A stretch of DNA of 64,000 nucleotides from Caldovatus sediminis (lineage in GTDB: Bacteria; Pseudomonadota; Alphaproteobacteria; Acetobacterales; Acetobacteraceae), in contig NZ_BMKS01000004.1 in the NCBI RefSeq assembly GCF_014644455.1, positions 248,001-312,000 on the forward strand, written 5' to 3'. This document shows positions 49,647-58,168 of this stretch, piece by piece; the stretch's first letter is position 1; each line of letters opens with the position of its first letter. The position numbers were made by a program, and so were the translations under genes. The notes beneath the pieces are model-generated. The model was not told the DNA's origin. It worked only from the letters and a program-made list of their open reading frames with translations, and did not search any database.

Positions 49647-49891
49647 CACGCGCCCGTCGCGTCCCGGCCGCGCGCGGGAGGGGCGGCGCACCGGCTCGCC
49701 TTCGCCGGGACCTGCCGGGACGCTCCGGCGGCGGGCGGGGGCGCTGCGCCAGGATGCGCCGGCGGCGCGCTGGGGGCTCAGGCCGGCACCTCGGCGCCCC
49801 CCGGGCGCCCGACGCCGGAGGCCCGCGGCGCTCCCGGAAGGACGGTACGCCGCGCGGACATGCGCGGCGGGGCAGGGCGGCGCCGGTCGCC

Positions 49892-51463
49892 TCATCGCGC
49901 CTCGCGCGGCGTGTGCCCGGCGAGGGTCCGGACGAGGGTGGAGCGGCGCGCCGCGGCGTGCAGCCGCGCGCAGACGCCCTCGTAGGCGGAGGCCGCTTCC
50001 TCCCATCCCCGCGGCCGGGTCATCGCCGCGCGCCGCATGGCGTCGAGCCGCTCGCGCGAGCGGAAGGCGGCGAAGGCCCGTGCGATGGCGGCGGTCAGCG
50101 CTGAGAGCGAGCACTCGCCGAACAGGAAGCCGGTGATGCCGTCCTCGATGGTGTCGGCGAGCCCGCCGGTGCGGTGGGCGACGGGCAGCGAGCCGAAACG
50201 CTGCGCGTACATCTGGCTCAGGCCGCACGGCTCGAAGCGCGACGGCATCAGCAGGAAGTCGCTGCCCGCGTACGTGCGGCGGGCCTCGGTCTCGTCGAAG
50301 CCGATCCGCACCGCCACCGCGCCCGGGTGCCGATGCGCCACGTCCTGCAGTGCCGCCTCGGGGCGGCTCTCGCCCCGGCCGGTGACCACGAGTTGGCCGC
50401 CCTGCTCGACGATCGCCTCGGCGGCGGCCGCGGCCAGGTCCACCCCCTTCTGATGCACCAGGCGCGACACGATCGCGAACAGCGGGCCTGCCGAATCGGA
50501 CATGCCATGGGCGCGGCGGACGTGCTCGGCGTTCGCCTGCTTGCCCCGCCAGTCGTCCACGCCGAACCGGCCCGCGAGATGCCGGTCGGTGCGCGGATCC
50601 CAGCTCTCGTCGATGCCGTTCAGGATGCCGGACAGCCGGCCCTCGGCGGCGCGGGTGCGGAGCAGGCCCTCCAGGCCGCATCCGAACTCGGGCCTGAGGA
50701 TCTCCTCGGCGTAGGTCGGGCTCACCGTCGTGAGGTGCGAGGCGTAGAACAGGCCGGCCTTCAGGAAGGAGAGCTTCCCGTGGAACTCGACGCCGTCGAT
50801 CCGGAAGGCATGGTCGGGGATCCCCAAACTGCCGGCGCGCTCGCGGGCGAACAGGCCCTGATAGGCGAGGTTGTGGATCGTCAGGACGCTCGGCACCGGC
50901 GTGCCGGACCAGGCGAGGTAGGCCGGCGCGAGGGCGGTCGGCCAGTCGTTGAGATGCAGGATGTCGGGCTGCCAGCCGGGGTCGGCCAGGCCGCGCGCGA
51001 ACGCGGCGGCGGCGAGGCCGAGCCGGGCGAAGCGGAGGTCGTTGTCGCGCCAGTCCACGCCGTGGGCGTCGCCGTAGGGCGAGCCCTCGCGGTCGTACAG
51101 GGCCGGGCAGAGGAGGGCGTGGACGATGAGGCCGTCCGCCGTTTCCAGCCGCCCTATCTCGCACGTCGGAATCTCGCCGAGCGCCGGCAGCCGCCCGACG
51201 ACGGCGATCGGGCCGCCGCGAGCGAGGACCTCGCGGTAGCCCGGGATCAGCACCCGGACGTCGAGGCGCCGGCGCAGGGAGCGCGGCAAGGCCGCCGACA
51301 CCTCGCCCAGCCCTCCGGCCTTGACGAAATCCGCCATCTCGGAGGTGACGAACAGGGCCCGGTGGCCGTTGGGGGCGGCGGCCGGATCGCGCGCGGCGCG
51401 GACCGGCGGAGACGGGTGGGCCCGCCCGTTGCCAGCGCGCTCCGTGGGCTCCAGGGCCGGCAT
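49892..51463 (-). CDS. glgA: Glycogen synthase
   Basis: 523-residue GT5 enzyme extending glycogen from ADP-glucose. ALFVTSEMADFVKAGGLGEVSAALP contains the KxGGL nucleotide-binding loop. Also DILHLNDWPTALAPAYL, NGIDESWDPRTD, FAIVSRLVHQKGVDL and the C-terminal site PSRFEPCGLSQMYAQRFGSLPV. The start at 51463 has GGGAGA upstream; in-frame ATGs at 51517 and 51496 lie over the FNR-type box and are less likely. The N-terminal 30 residues are disordered. First gene of the glycogen set. glgB and glgC are not in the window. Confidence 0.94.
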   Translation of the reverse strand: MPALEPTERAGNGRAHPSPPVRAARDPAAAPNGHRALFVTSEMADFVKAGGLGEVSAALPRSLRRRLDVRVLIPGYREVLARGGPIAVVGRLPALGEIPTCEIGRLETADGLIVHALLCPALYDREGSPYGDAHGVDWRDNDLRFARLGLAAAAFARGLADPGWQPDILHLNDWPTALAPAYLAWSGTPVPSVLTIHNLAYQGLFARERAGSLGIPDHAFRIDGVEFHGKLSFLKAGLFYASHLTTVSPTYAEEILRPEFGCGLEGLLRTRAAEGRLSGILNGIDESWDPRTDRHLAGRFGVDDWRGKQANAEHVRRAHGMSDSAGPLFAIVSRLVHQKGVDLAAAAAEAIVEQGGQLVVTGRGESRPEAALQDVAHRHPGAVAVRIGFDETEARRTYAGSDFLLMPSRFEPCGLSQMYAQRFGSLPVAHRTGGLADTIEDGITGFLFGECSLSALTAAIARAFAAFRSRERLDAMRRAAMTRPRGWEEAASAYEGVCARLHAAARRSTLVRTLAGHTPREAR

Positions 51464-51823
51464 CCCGCGGCATCTCCCTGCTGCCGGAATGGACATCCTC
51501 GGGCCGGCGCGAGGCATTGACCCAGGTCAAACGATCGCCCTCGCGCCTGCGCTCGGGCATGGGAAGGGGAGCCTCTCGTCGCCCGGACGGGACCGGCGGT
51601 CGGCGGCCGAGCGCCGGCATCGCCCGCGCCTCGGGGCAGCGGACCGCGCCTCCTGGCGCGACCGCCTCGAAGCGGCCCCCGCCTTGGCCGCGCCTCCACG
51701 GCGGCTGCGGGCGGGGCGCGGCCCGTGCCCGCACGCGGCAGGGCGATCGCACCCGCCGGTGCGGCGCCCGTCGTTGACGCCGTCAGGACGAGGGGGTTCG
51801 GGCTGCCCGCCCGGGCGCCGCCC
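51464..51823. other. Intergenic interval upstream of glgA
   Basis: 360 bp between the glgA start and the end of the Spy-like gene, both on the minus strand. The only recognisable element is the FNR/FixK-type box at 51517-51530. The rest is GC-rich and has no frame that looks coding. Confidence 0.5.
51517..51530. promoter_or_regulatory. FNR/FixK-type box upstream of glgA
   Basis: TTGACCCAGGTCAA, i.e. TTGAC-N4-GTCAA, a perfect palindrome of the CRP/FNR-family form TTGAY-N4-RTCAA. Its centre is about 60 bp upstream of the glgA ATG. With the usual -41.5 spacing, transcription would begin near 51482, leaving a 19-nt leader with the GGGAGA site. This suggests oxygen- or redox-linked control of glycogen metabolism. 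Confidence 0.55.
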
Positions 51824-52690
51824 TCACCATCGCGCCGGCGCCGCCCACGGCCCGCGCATCCGCATCATGCGCAGATGCTCCGCCATCAGCGCGTCGGCGG
51901 TGCGCTTCTGCTCCTCCGACAGCGCCTCGTAGAGCGGCCTCGCGGCCTCCGCCACCGACCGCGTGGTCTCGAGCAGGGACGAGAGCAGCGCGATCCGCCG
52001 CGCGAGCTGCTCGGGCACGGTGCCCGGCCGATCGGCGGCGGCCCGCATCGCCTCGGCATGGGCCTGCCGCAGCCGTCCGGCGGCGGCGCGCAGGGCCTCC
52101 GCGAAGGCGTTCCACTGCGGCATCTGCGCCTCGGTGATGCCGAGCTCGGCGCGGTAATAGGCGAGCCGGCCCTCGACGCGCTCGAACGGGCGCATCGCGC
52201 CCGGACCCATCATCATCCCGGGGCCCATGGCGCCGCCGCGCGGCATGCCCATCATCCGGCCCGCGCGCCCGCCGTCGTCCTCGACCTCGACGCGGATCCC
52301 CGGGCCGACGTTGATGATGACGTTCATCGGCGCGCCGCCGAACCCGTGGCGCCGCATCGTCATGCCGGGCCCGCGGCCCTCGTCGCCCATCATCGTCATG
52401 CCCATGCCGGGCATGCTGCCGGGCCCGCCCATGCCCATTCCTGGGCCCATCATCATGCCCGGGCCGCCCATCGGGCCGGCGCCGCGGGGGGCGGCGCCGG
52501 GAGCCCCTGGGCTGCCCGCGGGGCCGCCGCCCGGCGCGGGGCCTGGCGACGCGGCCTGCGCTGTCGCGGCGCCGGCCGCCGGATGGTGCGGATCCTGCTG
52601 CGGCCCCGGCTGCGCCCCCGCGGGCAGCGCCAGCAGCAGAGCCGCTCCCATCGCCGCACCCGCGCCGATCGGCATCGTCGTCCTGCGCAT
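51824..52690 (-). CDS. Spy/CpxP-like periplasmic protein with methionine-rich segment
   Basis: 288-residue exported protein. The ATG at 52690 has GGAGGACGAG ahead; the frame extends to 52729. Signal peptide ends near LALPAGAQP. Residues about 70-115 are extremely Met/Gly/Pro-rich (PMGGPGMMMGPGMGMGGPG), with another GAMGPGMMMGPGAM run near 155. The C-terminal 120 residues are helical, with YYRAELGITEAQMPQWNAFA and LYEALSEEQKRTADALM, matching the LTxxQ repeats of the Spy/CpxP family. Spy-like proteins act as periplasmic chaperones under envelope or metal stress. The Met-rich part could bind Cu(I); this is inference. Confidence 0.72.
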   Translation of the reverse strand: MRRTTMPIGAGAAMGAALLLALPAGAQPGPQQDPHHPAAGAATAQAASPGPAPGGGPAGSPGAPGAAPRGAGPMGGPGMMMGPGMGMGGPGSMPGMGMTMMGDEGRGPGMTMRRHGFGGAPMNVIINVGPGIRVEVEDDGGRAGRMMGMPRGGAMGPGMMMGPGAMRPFERVEGRLAYYRAELGITEAQMPQWNAFAEALRAAAGRLRQAHAEAMRAAADRPGTVPEQLARRIALLSSLLETTRSVAEAARPLYEALSEEQKRTADALMAEHLRMMRMRGPWAAPARW

Positions 52691-53147
52691 CGTTCTCGTC
52701 CTCCGCTTTCCGCCCGGCCCGCCGGCCACCAGCGACGTCGTCGGGACCGCCTCCGCTGCGAAGCGCCGCCTCGCGACCCCGGTCTCCGCGAGGGTGTCCC
52801 CACGGATGTTCGTGGCATAGGCGCGCCGTTCCTCGTCGCGGCCGCCGGGGATGGTTCGTCATCGCACCATTCGAGGACGGGCACCCGTCGCACGGCGGTT
52901 CAGCCTCGAGGCGATGCAAATAAAGCACTTCCCCTGCGTTTCCGGGTTGACATCAGTCAAACCGGACGCGCGGGAATGCGCCCGTCACACCCCCGCTCGG
53001 TCCCGGTCGCCGCGGACGGGCGCCCGCTCATCCGCGACCCTGACGTCGAGAGATCCAGGTTGCATGGACAAGCGAGAGTCTGGGGGGATTCCTCCTGGCG
53101 CGGCTGTGATCCGAGGCTGATCTCTTGGGCGGAGATCGGCGTTGATC
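52691..53147. other. Interval between the Spy-like gene and the IS remnants
   Basis: About 457 bp with no supported gene. It contains an A/T-richer patch (around 52915-52960) with an FNR/FixK-type box at 52947-52960. The remaining sequence runs into transposase fragments from about 53148. Confidence 0.5.
52947..52960. promoter_or_regulatory. Second FNR/FixK-type box
   Basis: TTGACATCAGTCAA is TTGAC-N4-GTCAA, identical in its ten defined positions to the box before glgA. It lies about 260 bp upstream of the Spy-like start, so a leftward transcript would have a long leader (start predicted near 52912). A rightward transcript would enter the IS remnants, suggesting that an original target on that side was lost. 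Confidence 0.5.
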
Positions 53148-53240
53148 CTGGCCCGCTGTCGAACGAGGAGCGGTGCTTCTTCGAACCCTTCGTGGTGTCG
53201 TCGGTAAGCGCGGCGACGGGCTCTTTGCGGTCGCGCTTGA
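53148..53240 (+). pseudogene. IS5-type transposase N-terminal fragment
   Basis: The plus strand reads PLSNEERCFFEPFVVSS, close to the opening of IS5-family transposases (LSxEEWxFFEPFV). The similarity fades within about 25 residues and no catalytic domain follows, so this is a fragment only. It is oriented opposite to the two other transposase remnants next to it. Low-level evidence based on one motif. Confidence 0.45.
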
Positions 53241-53263
53241 CGGCCAGCCCTTTTCGGCTGCGG

Positions 53264-53540
53264 CCCAGCACCACGGCGTGGGTTCTTCGAGACGGCTGTT
53301 GGACCAGCCGTTGACGAGGCGGGTCGGCGCCTCGGCCGGATGGCCTGCGGGTCGACGCCGTTGAGCTCGCATGTCTCCAGCGGCGAGGCCACGGCGGCCC
53401 GTCTTGCCCCGCCATCGTCGCCGGAGGCGAGCGGCGCATCCCTGTGGCCGAGGCGGATCGGGCGGATGGTGCGCTCGGCGGCGTTGGTGTCGAGCTCGAT
53501 CCGGCCATCCCCGAGGAGCCGGGCCAAGCCCTCGCGGTGG
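53264..53540 (-). pseudogene. IS66-type transposase C-terminal remnant
   Basis: Minus strand, first frame: LARLLGDGRIELDTNAAERTIRPIRLGHRDAPLASGDDGGA, then ETCELNGVDPQA, the conserved end of IS66 TnpC (DGRIExDNNxxERxIRPI; ETCKLNGVDP). A frameshift near 53323 then leads to TRLVNGWSNSRLEEPTPW, the normal IS66 terminus. Only about 90 residues of a protein of roughly 500 remain, with at least one frameshift. It is joined directly to the IS5-type remnant, so one element was probably inserted into or recombined with the other. Confidence 0.75.
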
Positions 53541-53564
53541 TGCAGCTCGTAGCCGACGGCCTCG

Positions 53565-54080
53565 GCGTCCAGGCTGTCGCCGACATCGGCGCCGGTCAGC
53601 ACCGCATCACGGATTAGGTCCGAGCCGAGATCCGCAGCGACCTGCGCCTTGAAGCCGAAGAAGCCGCGCCGGCTGCGCCGCGTGCAGCCGGCCTCCGGGT
53701 CCTTGGCGGAGATTCCGGCCCCGCTCTGCGGCGGGCGGGCCACCGCCGCCTCGGCCAGGCGGCGCTCGGTCAGCGCGACGCGAAAGCGGCTCAACGTCGT
53801 CTCGTCCGGCGTGCCGCCGTCCAGGCCGGAGCCGCAGAAGTGACGGAACGGCAGCCGGTCGGCCAGCGCCTCCTCGAGACCGCGATCGGAAAGCTGGTAC
53901 CACTGCGCCAGCAGCAGCGCGCGGAACGGCGCCAGCGGCGGGTAGCCGGACCACCCCTGCCGGCGCGCAGCGGGGCGAGCAGGGAATCCATCGGCGCCCG
54001 GGCGACCAGGCCGGCGATGCGTTCCAGCCGGCGATTGGAGCCCGCGCCCGCCGGCAGCAGCGCCTCCGCCAGGCTCGCAG
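53565..54080 (-). pseudogene. IS5-type transposase remnant, frameshifted and deleted
   Basis: From the 5' side: LAEALLPAGAGSNRRLERIAGL (from about 54072), frameshift near 53957, then GWSGYPPLAPFRALLLAQWYQLSDRGLEEALADRLPFRHFCG and DGGTPDETTLSRFR. These match the DUF772 N-terminal domain of IS5/IS1182-type transposases. KDPEAGCTRRSRRGFFGFKAQVAADLGSDLIRDAVLTGADVGDS follows after an apparent internal deletion of the segment between. The catalytic C-terminal half is missing. Not functional. Terminal inverted repeats could not be located by eye. Confidence 0.78.
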
Positions 54081-54593
54081 GTCGACTCCAACGCCGTGCG
54101 CATTCGCGGCGCTGCGTTGCGCCTCCGGTGCGCGGCGAGGCACGCTGCCATCCGTGGCGGCACGGATCCAGGCCGCGATCGCCCGGCCCGGACGCCGAGC
54201 GGGTGCCGCGCAGCCGGCCAGGCGCAGGCCCGGCCGCTCCGGGCCGTTGCAGCGCCGGTGCGCATCCTCCCGGCGGCGCGACGGATGGTTTGCGCGATCG
54301 CGCCGCACCGCTCGGCGAAGGTCTCGGTCGGACGGTCGGATGTCGTCGCTCTCCCGCCCTCCGCTCGAGGACGCCAACGGAACCGCCGCCCGACCGCCGG
54401 TGGCGGACGCCGGCGCGCATGCGCAAGTTGAACGTGGCGGGGCGAGGCATTAGCGTTCCATCCCTGGCGTGGCGCGGCGTGCTGCGGCGCCTTCCGGCGG
54501 CGCTCGCCGATCCTGCCGCGGAGGCCGCGTCAGGCCAGCCGCGCGAGAAGGGCGGCGGTGGAACGGTGACGCGTGTCAGGGAGGAAACAGACG
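54081..54593. other. Gene-free stretch before the dctP-like gene
   Basis: About 510 bp between the IS5-type remnant and the DctP receptor gene. No frame here looks coding. It may contain the outer end of the decayed insertion sequence and the promoter of the receptor gene, but no inverted repeat or clear -35/-10 pair was found. Confidence 0.4.
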
Positions 54594-55703
54594 ATGGCAG
54601 GAATCCGACGCCGTGGACTGACCCGGGCCGCCGTGGGCGGCGTCGCCGCGACGGCCGGGGCGGCGACTCTTGCGGCGCCCGCGATCTCGCAGGGCCGTCA
54701 GGAATGGCGCATGGTGACGAGCTGGCCGAGGATGTTCCCCGGCGGCGGCACCGCCGCCGACCGCTTCGCCAGGACCATCGGTGAGGCGACGGGCGGGCGC
54801 CTGACGATCAGGCTGTTCGCCGCCGGCGAGCTGGTGCCCGCCTTCGAGGCCTTCGACGCCGTGCAGCGCGGCACCGCCGACTGCATGCACTCCACGCCCT
54901 ACTACTGGCAGAACAAGTCCAAGATCCTCAGCATCTACACCACCATGCCCTTCGGCATGACCAACTACGAGCACGTGGCCTGGCTCCGGCTGGGCGGCGG
55001 GCAGGCGCTGTGGGACGAGGCCTACGCGCAGTTCGGCCTGAAGGGCTTCCACGCCGGCTCGACCAGCGTGCAGATGGCCGGCTGGTTCAACCGCGAGATC
55101 CGTTCGGCCGCCGACGTGCGCGGCCTCAAGATCCGCATCCCGGGCTTCGGCGGCGACGCGCTGCGCAAGATGGGCGCCACCATCGTGAACCTGCCGGTGG
55201 GCGAGATCTTCGGCGCGCTGCAGTCCGGCGCGATCGACGCCACCGAGTGGGTCGGGCCCTGGCAGGACCTGGCGGCCGGCTTCTACAAGGTGGCCCGCTT
55301 CTACTACTGGCCGGGCATGCACGAACCGGCGACGATCAACGAGATCACGGTGAACAAGGCACGCTGGGATGCGCTGCCGAAGGACATCCAGCAGATCTTC
55401 GCCTGGGGCTGCGGCGACGAGCACAACCAGGTCACCGCCGACAACGACGCCAACAACGGAAGCTCGCTCGAGGTGCTGGTGCGGCAGCACAACGTGCAGC
55501 TCCGCAGGCTGCCGGACGACTTCCTCCAGGCCTACGGGCGGGCGTGGAACGAGGTGCTGACCGAGCTGCGCGACACCGGCGACGACCTGACGAAGCGGAC
55601 GCTCGACTCGTACTACAAGTTCCTGCGCGAGCAGACGGCATGGAGCCGGATCGGCATGCAGGAATACCTCAATGCGCGGCTGATGGCCCTGCGGGCCACC
55701 TGA
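54594..55703 (+). CDS. TRAP transporter substrate-binding protein DctP (TakP-like)
   Basis: 369-residue periplasmic receptor. The ATG at 54594 is set by GGGAGGAAACAG. The N terminus has RRRGLTRAAVGGVAATAG, twin-arginine-like, ending before QGRQEWRMVTSWP. SADVRGLKIRIPGFGGDALRKMGA is the DctP signature with the carboxylate-binding Arg. DATEWVGPWQD and YYWPGMHEP are typical of the TakP group that binds 2-oxo acids or lactate as dimers. The likely partners are the convergent dctQM genes at 56032-58168, although they are on the opposite strand, an unusual arrangement. Confidence 0.92.
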   Translation: MAGIRRRGLTRAAVGGVAATAGAATLAAPAISQGRQEWRMVTSWPRMFPGGGTAADRFARTIGEATGGRLTIRLFAAGELVPAFEAFDAVQRGTADCMHSTPYYWQNKSKILSIYTTMPFGMTNYEHVAWLRLGGGQALWDEAYAQFGLKGFHAGSTSVQMAGWFNREIRSAADVRGLKIRIPGFGGDALRKMGATIVNLPVGEIFGALQSGAIDATEWVGPWQDLAAGFYKVARFYYWPGMHEPATINEITVNKARWDALPKDIQQIFAWGCGDEHNQVTADNDANNGSSLEVLVRQHNVQLRRLPDDFLQAYGRAWNEVLTELRDTGDDLTKRTLDSYYKFLREQTAWSRIGMQEYLNARLMALRAT

Positions 55704-56031
55704 CGCCGCCGCGGCGCGGGGGCTGGCGGCGACGCCCGCTCCCGATCCCTTCGGTTGCGATCATCGTCGCGGGCCGGAGCGCGCCCGGGCCGCGTGTGGC
55801 GGAGCGGCGATCAAGGGCGCGGGGCAGGCACGCCGGTTGCCGGCGCCCGCGGGTCGCCGGCCAATCGCCGGTCCCCGCGCCGTGTCCCGTGACGCCACGG
55901 ATGCGCGCGGTGCGGCGGCGAACGACCGCAACCGACGAGGAGCGGAGCCGGCGCGGCTCCAGCCTCGCGCCTTCGTGCCGGCCGATCGGCGGCCCGGCCG
56001 GGATGTGCCCTGGCGGCATCGGCCCGAACGC
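55704..56031. other. Gene-free gap between convergent dctP and dctM
   Basis: 328 bp separating the 3' ends of the receptor gene and dctM. Rich in G and C with no coding-like frame. No hairpin followed by a T-run was seen in either direction, so how the converging transcripts end is unclear. Confidence 0.45.
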
Positions 56032-57606
56032 TCAGTTGCCCCTCAGCAGCCGGTCCAGGATGGGGTCGCCCTGCGGCTGCGGCTCGGCCCGCGGCAGGTC
56101 GAGGATCTGGTCCAGCGGAGAGCCGGGCAGGGCGGGCGCGTCGCCGATGGTTCCGCGCAGGATGTCGTCGAGGACCGAGCCGGGCTGGGCGCCGTCGGCG
56201 GCGAGGGCGGGGACGGCGTCGGGGAAGACGATCTTCGGCAGCCAGGTCGCGATCTCCGGCACCGCCCAGAGGGTCGCGACGGCCGCGGCCTGCAGGCAGA
56301 CGAACGGGATGGCGCCGCGGTAGATGTCGCCGGTGGTGATCGAGGGCGGCGCCACGGCGCGCATGTAGAACAGCGCGAAGCCGACCGGCGGGGTGAGGAA
56401 CGCGGTCTGCAGGTTGATGCCGATCATCACGCCGAGCCACAGCGGATCGACGCCCATCGCGATCAGGACCGGCGCCGTGATGGGCACCACGATCAGCACG
56501 ATCTCGATCGTGTCCATGAAGAAGCCCAGCACGAACATCAGCAGCATCACCGCCATCACCGCCCCGAAGGCGCCGCCGGGCACGTCCGTGAGGAGCTGCT
56601 CGACCAGGTGCTCGCCGCCCAGCCCGCGGAAGACCAGCGAGAACACCGACACGCCGAGCACGATGGCGAACACGAGCGCGCTGATCACCGCGGTGTTGCG
56701 CATCGCACCCAGGAGCATCTGGAACGAGAAGGCGCGGTTGAAGGCGGCGAGGACCATGGCCCCGACGGCGCCGATCGAGGCCGCCTCGGTCGGCGTCGCG
56801 AGGCCGCCGAGGATCGAGCCGAGCACCGCAACGATCAGCAGGAGCGGCGGCACCAGGACGCGGACGACGCGCCGCCCGAGCGCCGCCCTCCGCACGCTGT
56901 CCATCTCCAGCGCCGGGCAGCTCGACGGACGTACCAGGGCCATCGCGACGATGTAGAGGATGTAAAGCACGACCAGCCCGAGGCCGGGCAGGAAGGCGCC
57001 GGCGAACAGGTCGCCCACGGACACCGGCTCCACCGCCCGGCCCATCCTTTGCGCCGCGAGCTGGTTGGCCCCCATCAGCAGGTCGCCGACGAAGATCAGG
57101 ATGACCGACGGCGGGATGATCTGGCCGAGCGTGCCCGAGGTGCAGATCACGCCGGTGGCGAGCCTCGGGTCGTAGCCGGCGCGGATCATCGCCGGCAGGC
57201 TGAGCAGGCCCATGGTGACGACGGTCGCGCCGACCACGCCGGTGGACGCCGCGAGCAGCGCGCCCACGATGACGACGGAGATCGCGAGGCCCCCGCGCAC
57301 CGTTCCGAACAGCTGGCCCATCGTCTCGAGCAGCGCCTCCGCGATCTTCGATCGCTCGAGGACCGAGCCCATGAAGATGAACAGCGGCACCGCGACCAGC
57401 ACCTCGTTGGTCATCAGCCCGAAGTAGCGCGAGGGCAGGCTGGTCAGGATGATCGGGTCGAAGACGCCGAGCGCCCAGCCGATGGCCGCGAAGACCAGCG
57501 AGAAGCCCGCCAGGCTGAACGCGATCGGGAATCCCAGCAGGACGCCGAAGGTGCCGACGACGAAGAGGGCGACGGCCAGGAGGTCGCCGATCAGGGCAGG
57601 GGACAT
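56032..57606 (-). CDS. dctM: TRAP transporter large permease
   Basis: 524-residue inner-membrane subunit with about 12-13 helices that carries out ion-coupled uptake. FGLMTNEVLVAVPLFIFMGSVLERSKIAEAL, GGLAISVVIVGALLAASTGVVGATV, SGTLGQIIPPSVILIFVGD and GGLATPTEAASIGAVGA are diagnostic. The last 60 residues form an unusual hydrophilic tail with three related blocks (SVLDDILRG, SPLDQILDL, PILDRLLRG). It follows dctQ by 10 bp. The likely receptor is the TakP-like protein at 54594-55703. Confidence 0.95.
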   Translation of the reverse strand: MSPALIGDLLAVALFVVGTFGVLLGFPIAFSLAGFSLVFAAIGWALGVFDPIILTSLPSRYFGLMTNEVLVAVPLFIFMGSVLERSKIAEALLETMGQLFGTVRGGLAISVVIVGALLAASTGVVGATVVTMGLLSLPAMIRAGYDPRLATGVICTSGTLGQIIPPSVILIFVGDLLMGANQLAAQRMGRAVEPVSVGDLFAGAFLPGLGLVVLYILYIVAMALVRPSSCPALEMDSVRRAALGRRVVRVLVPPLLLIVAVLGSILGGLATPTEAASIGAVGAMVLAAFNRAFSFQMLLGAMRNTAVISALVFAIVLGVSVFSLVFRGLGGEHLVEQLLTDVPGGAFGAVMAVMLLMFVLGFFMDTIEIVLIVVPITAPVLIAMGVDPLWLGVMIGINLQTAFLTPPVGFALFYMRAVAPPSITTGDIYRGAIPFVCLQAAAVATLWAVPEIATWLPKIVFPDAVPALAADGAQPGSVLDDILRGTIGDAPALPGSPLDQILDLPRAEPQPQGDPILDRLLRGN

Positions 57607-57616
57607 GGCGCGCGCG

Positions 57617-58168
57617 TCAGCCCGCCGGGCCGGTCAGCGTCTCGGCCGGCGGCGGCTGGCGCCCGGCGAGCACCAGGACGGAGCGGCCGATCCACGCCAG
57701 GCCCTGCAGCCCCAGCAGCGCGACGAAGCCGAGCATCGTCGCCTTGAGGACGTATACCGCCGGCATGCCGTCGTTCTGCACCGACCTCTCGTTGGTCAGC
57801 CAGGAGTAGGAGACGTAGGTCCAGGCCGTCCAGCCGAGCAGCGCCAGCCACGGCATCAGCAGGAAGACCACGCCGCAGAGGTCGACCCAGGCCCGGCCGC
57901 GCTGGCTCATGCCGGCGTAGAAGATGTCCACCCGGACGTGCGCGTTCAGGAGGTAGGCGAACCCCGACGCCAGCAGGAAGGTCATGGCGTGGGTCCAGAC
58001 GTAGAGCTCCTGCATCCAGACGTAGCCGATGCCGAACATGTAGCGGAGCAGTACGACGGTGGCGCAGATCAGGACCGTGGCCAGTGTCAGCCACGCGGTG
58101 CCCTTTCCGACGACGCGGTTGATCGCCTCGATGGCGCTGACGGCACGGACCAGAGTGTCCACGCGCAT
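57617..58168 (-). CDS. dctQ: TRAP transporter small permease
   Basis: 183-residue membrane protein with four helices (about 22-44, 55-77, 97-118, 140-163). The DctQ pattern ATVVLLRYMFGIGYVWMQELYVWTHAMTFLLASGFAYLLNAHVRVDIFY is clear, with the conserved HVRVD. It forms the QM complex with the large permease. Start ATG at 58168. The upstream 537 bp hold the promoter region and a possible small ORF. Confidence 0.93.
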   Translation of the reverse strand: MRVDTLVRAVSAIEAINRVVGKGTAWLTLATVLICATVVLLRYMFGIGYVWMQELYVWTHAMTFLLASGFAYLLNAHVRVDIFYAGMSQRGRAWVDLCGVVFLLMPWLALLGWTAWTYVSYSWLTNERSVQNDGMPAVYVLKATMLGFVALLGLQGLAWIGRSVLVLAGRQPPPAETLTGPAG

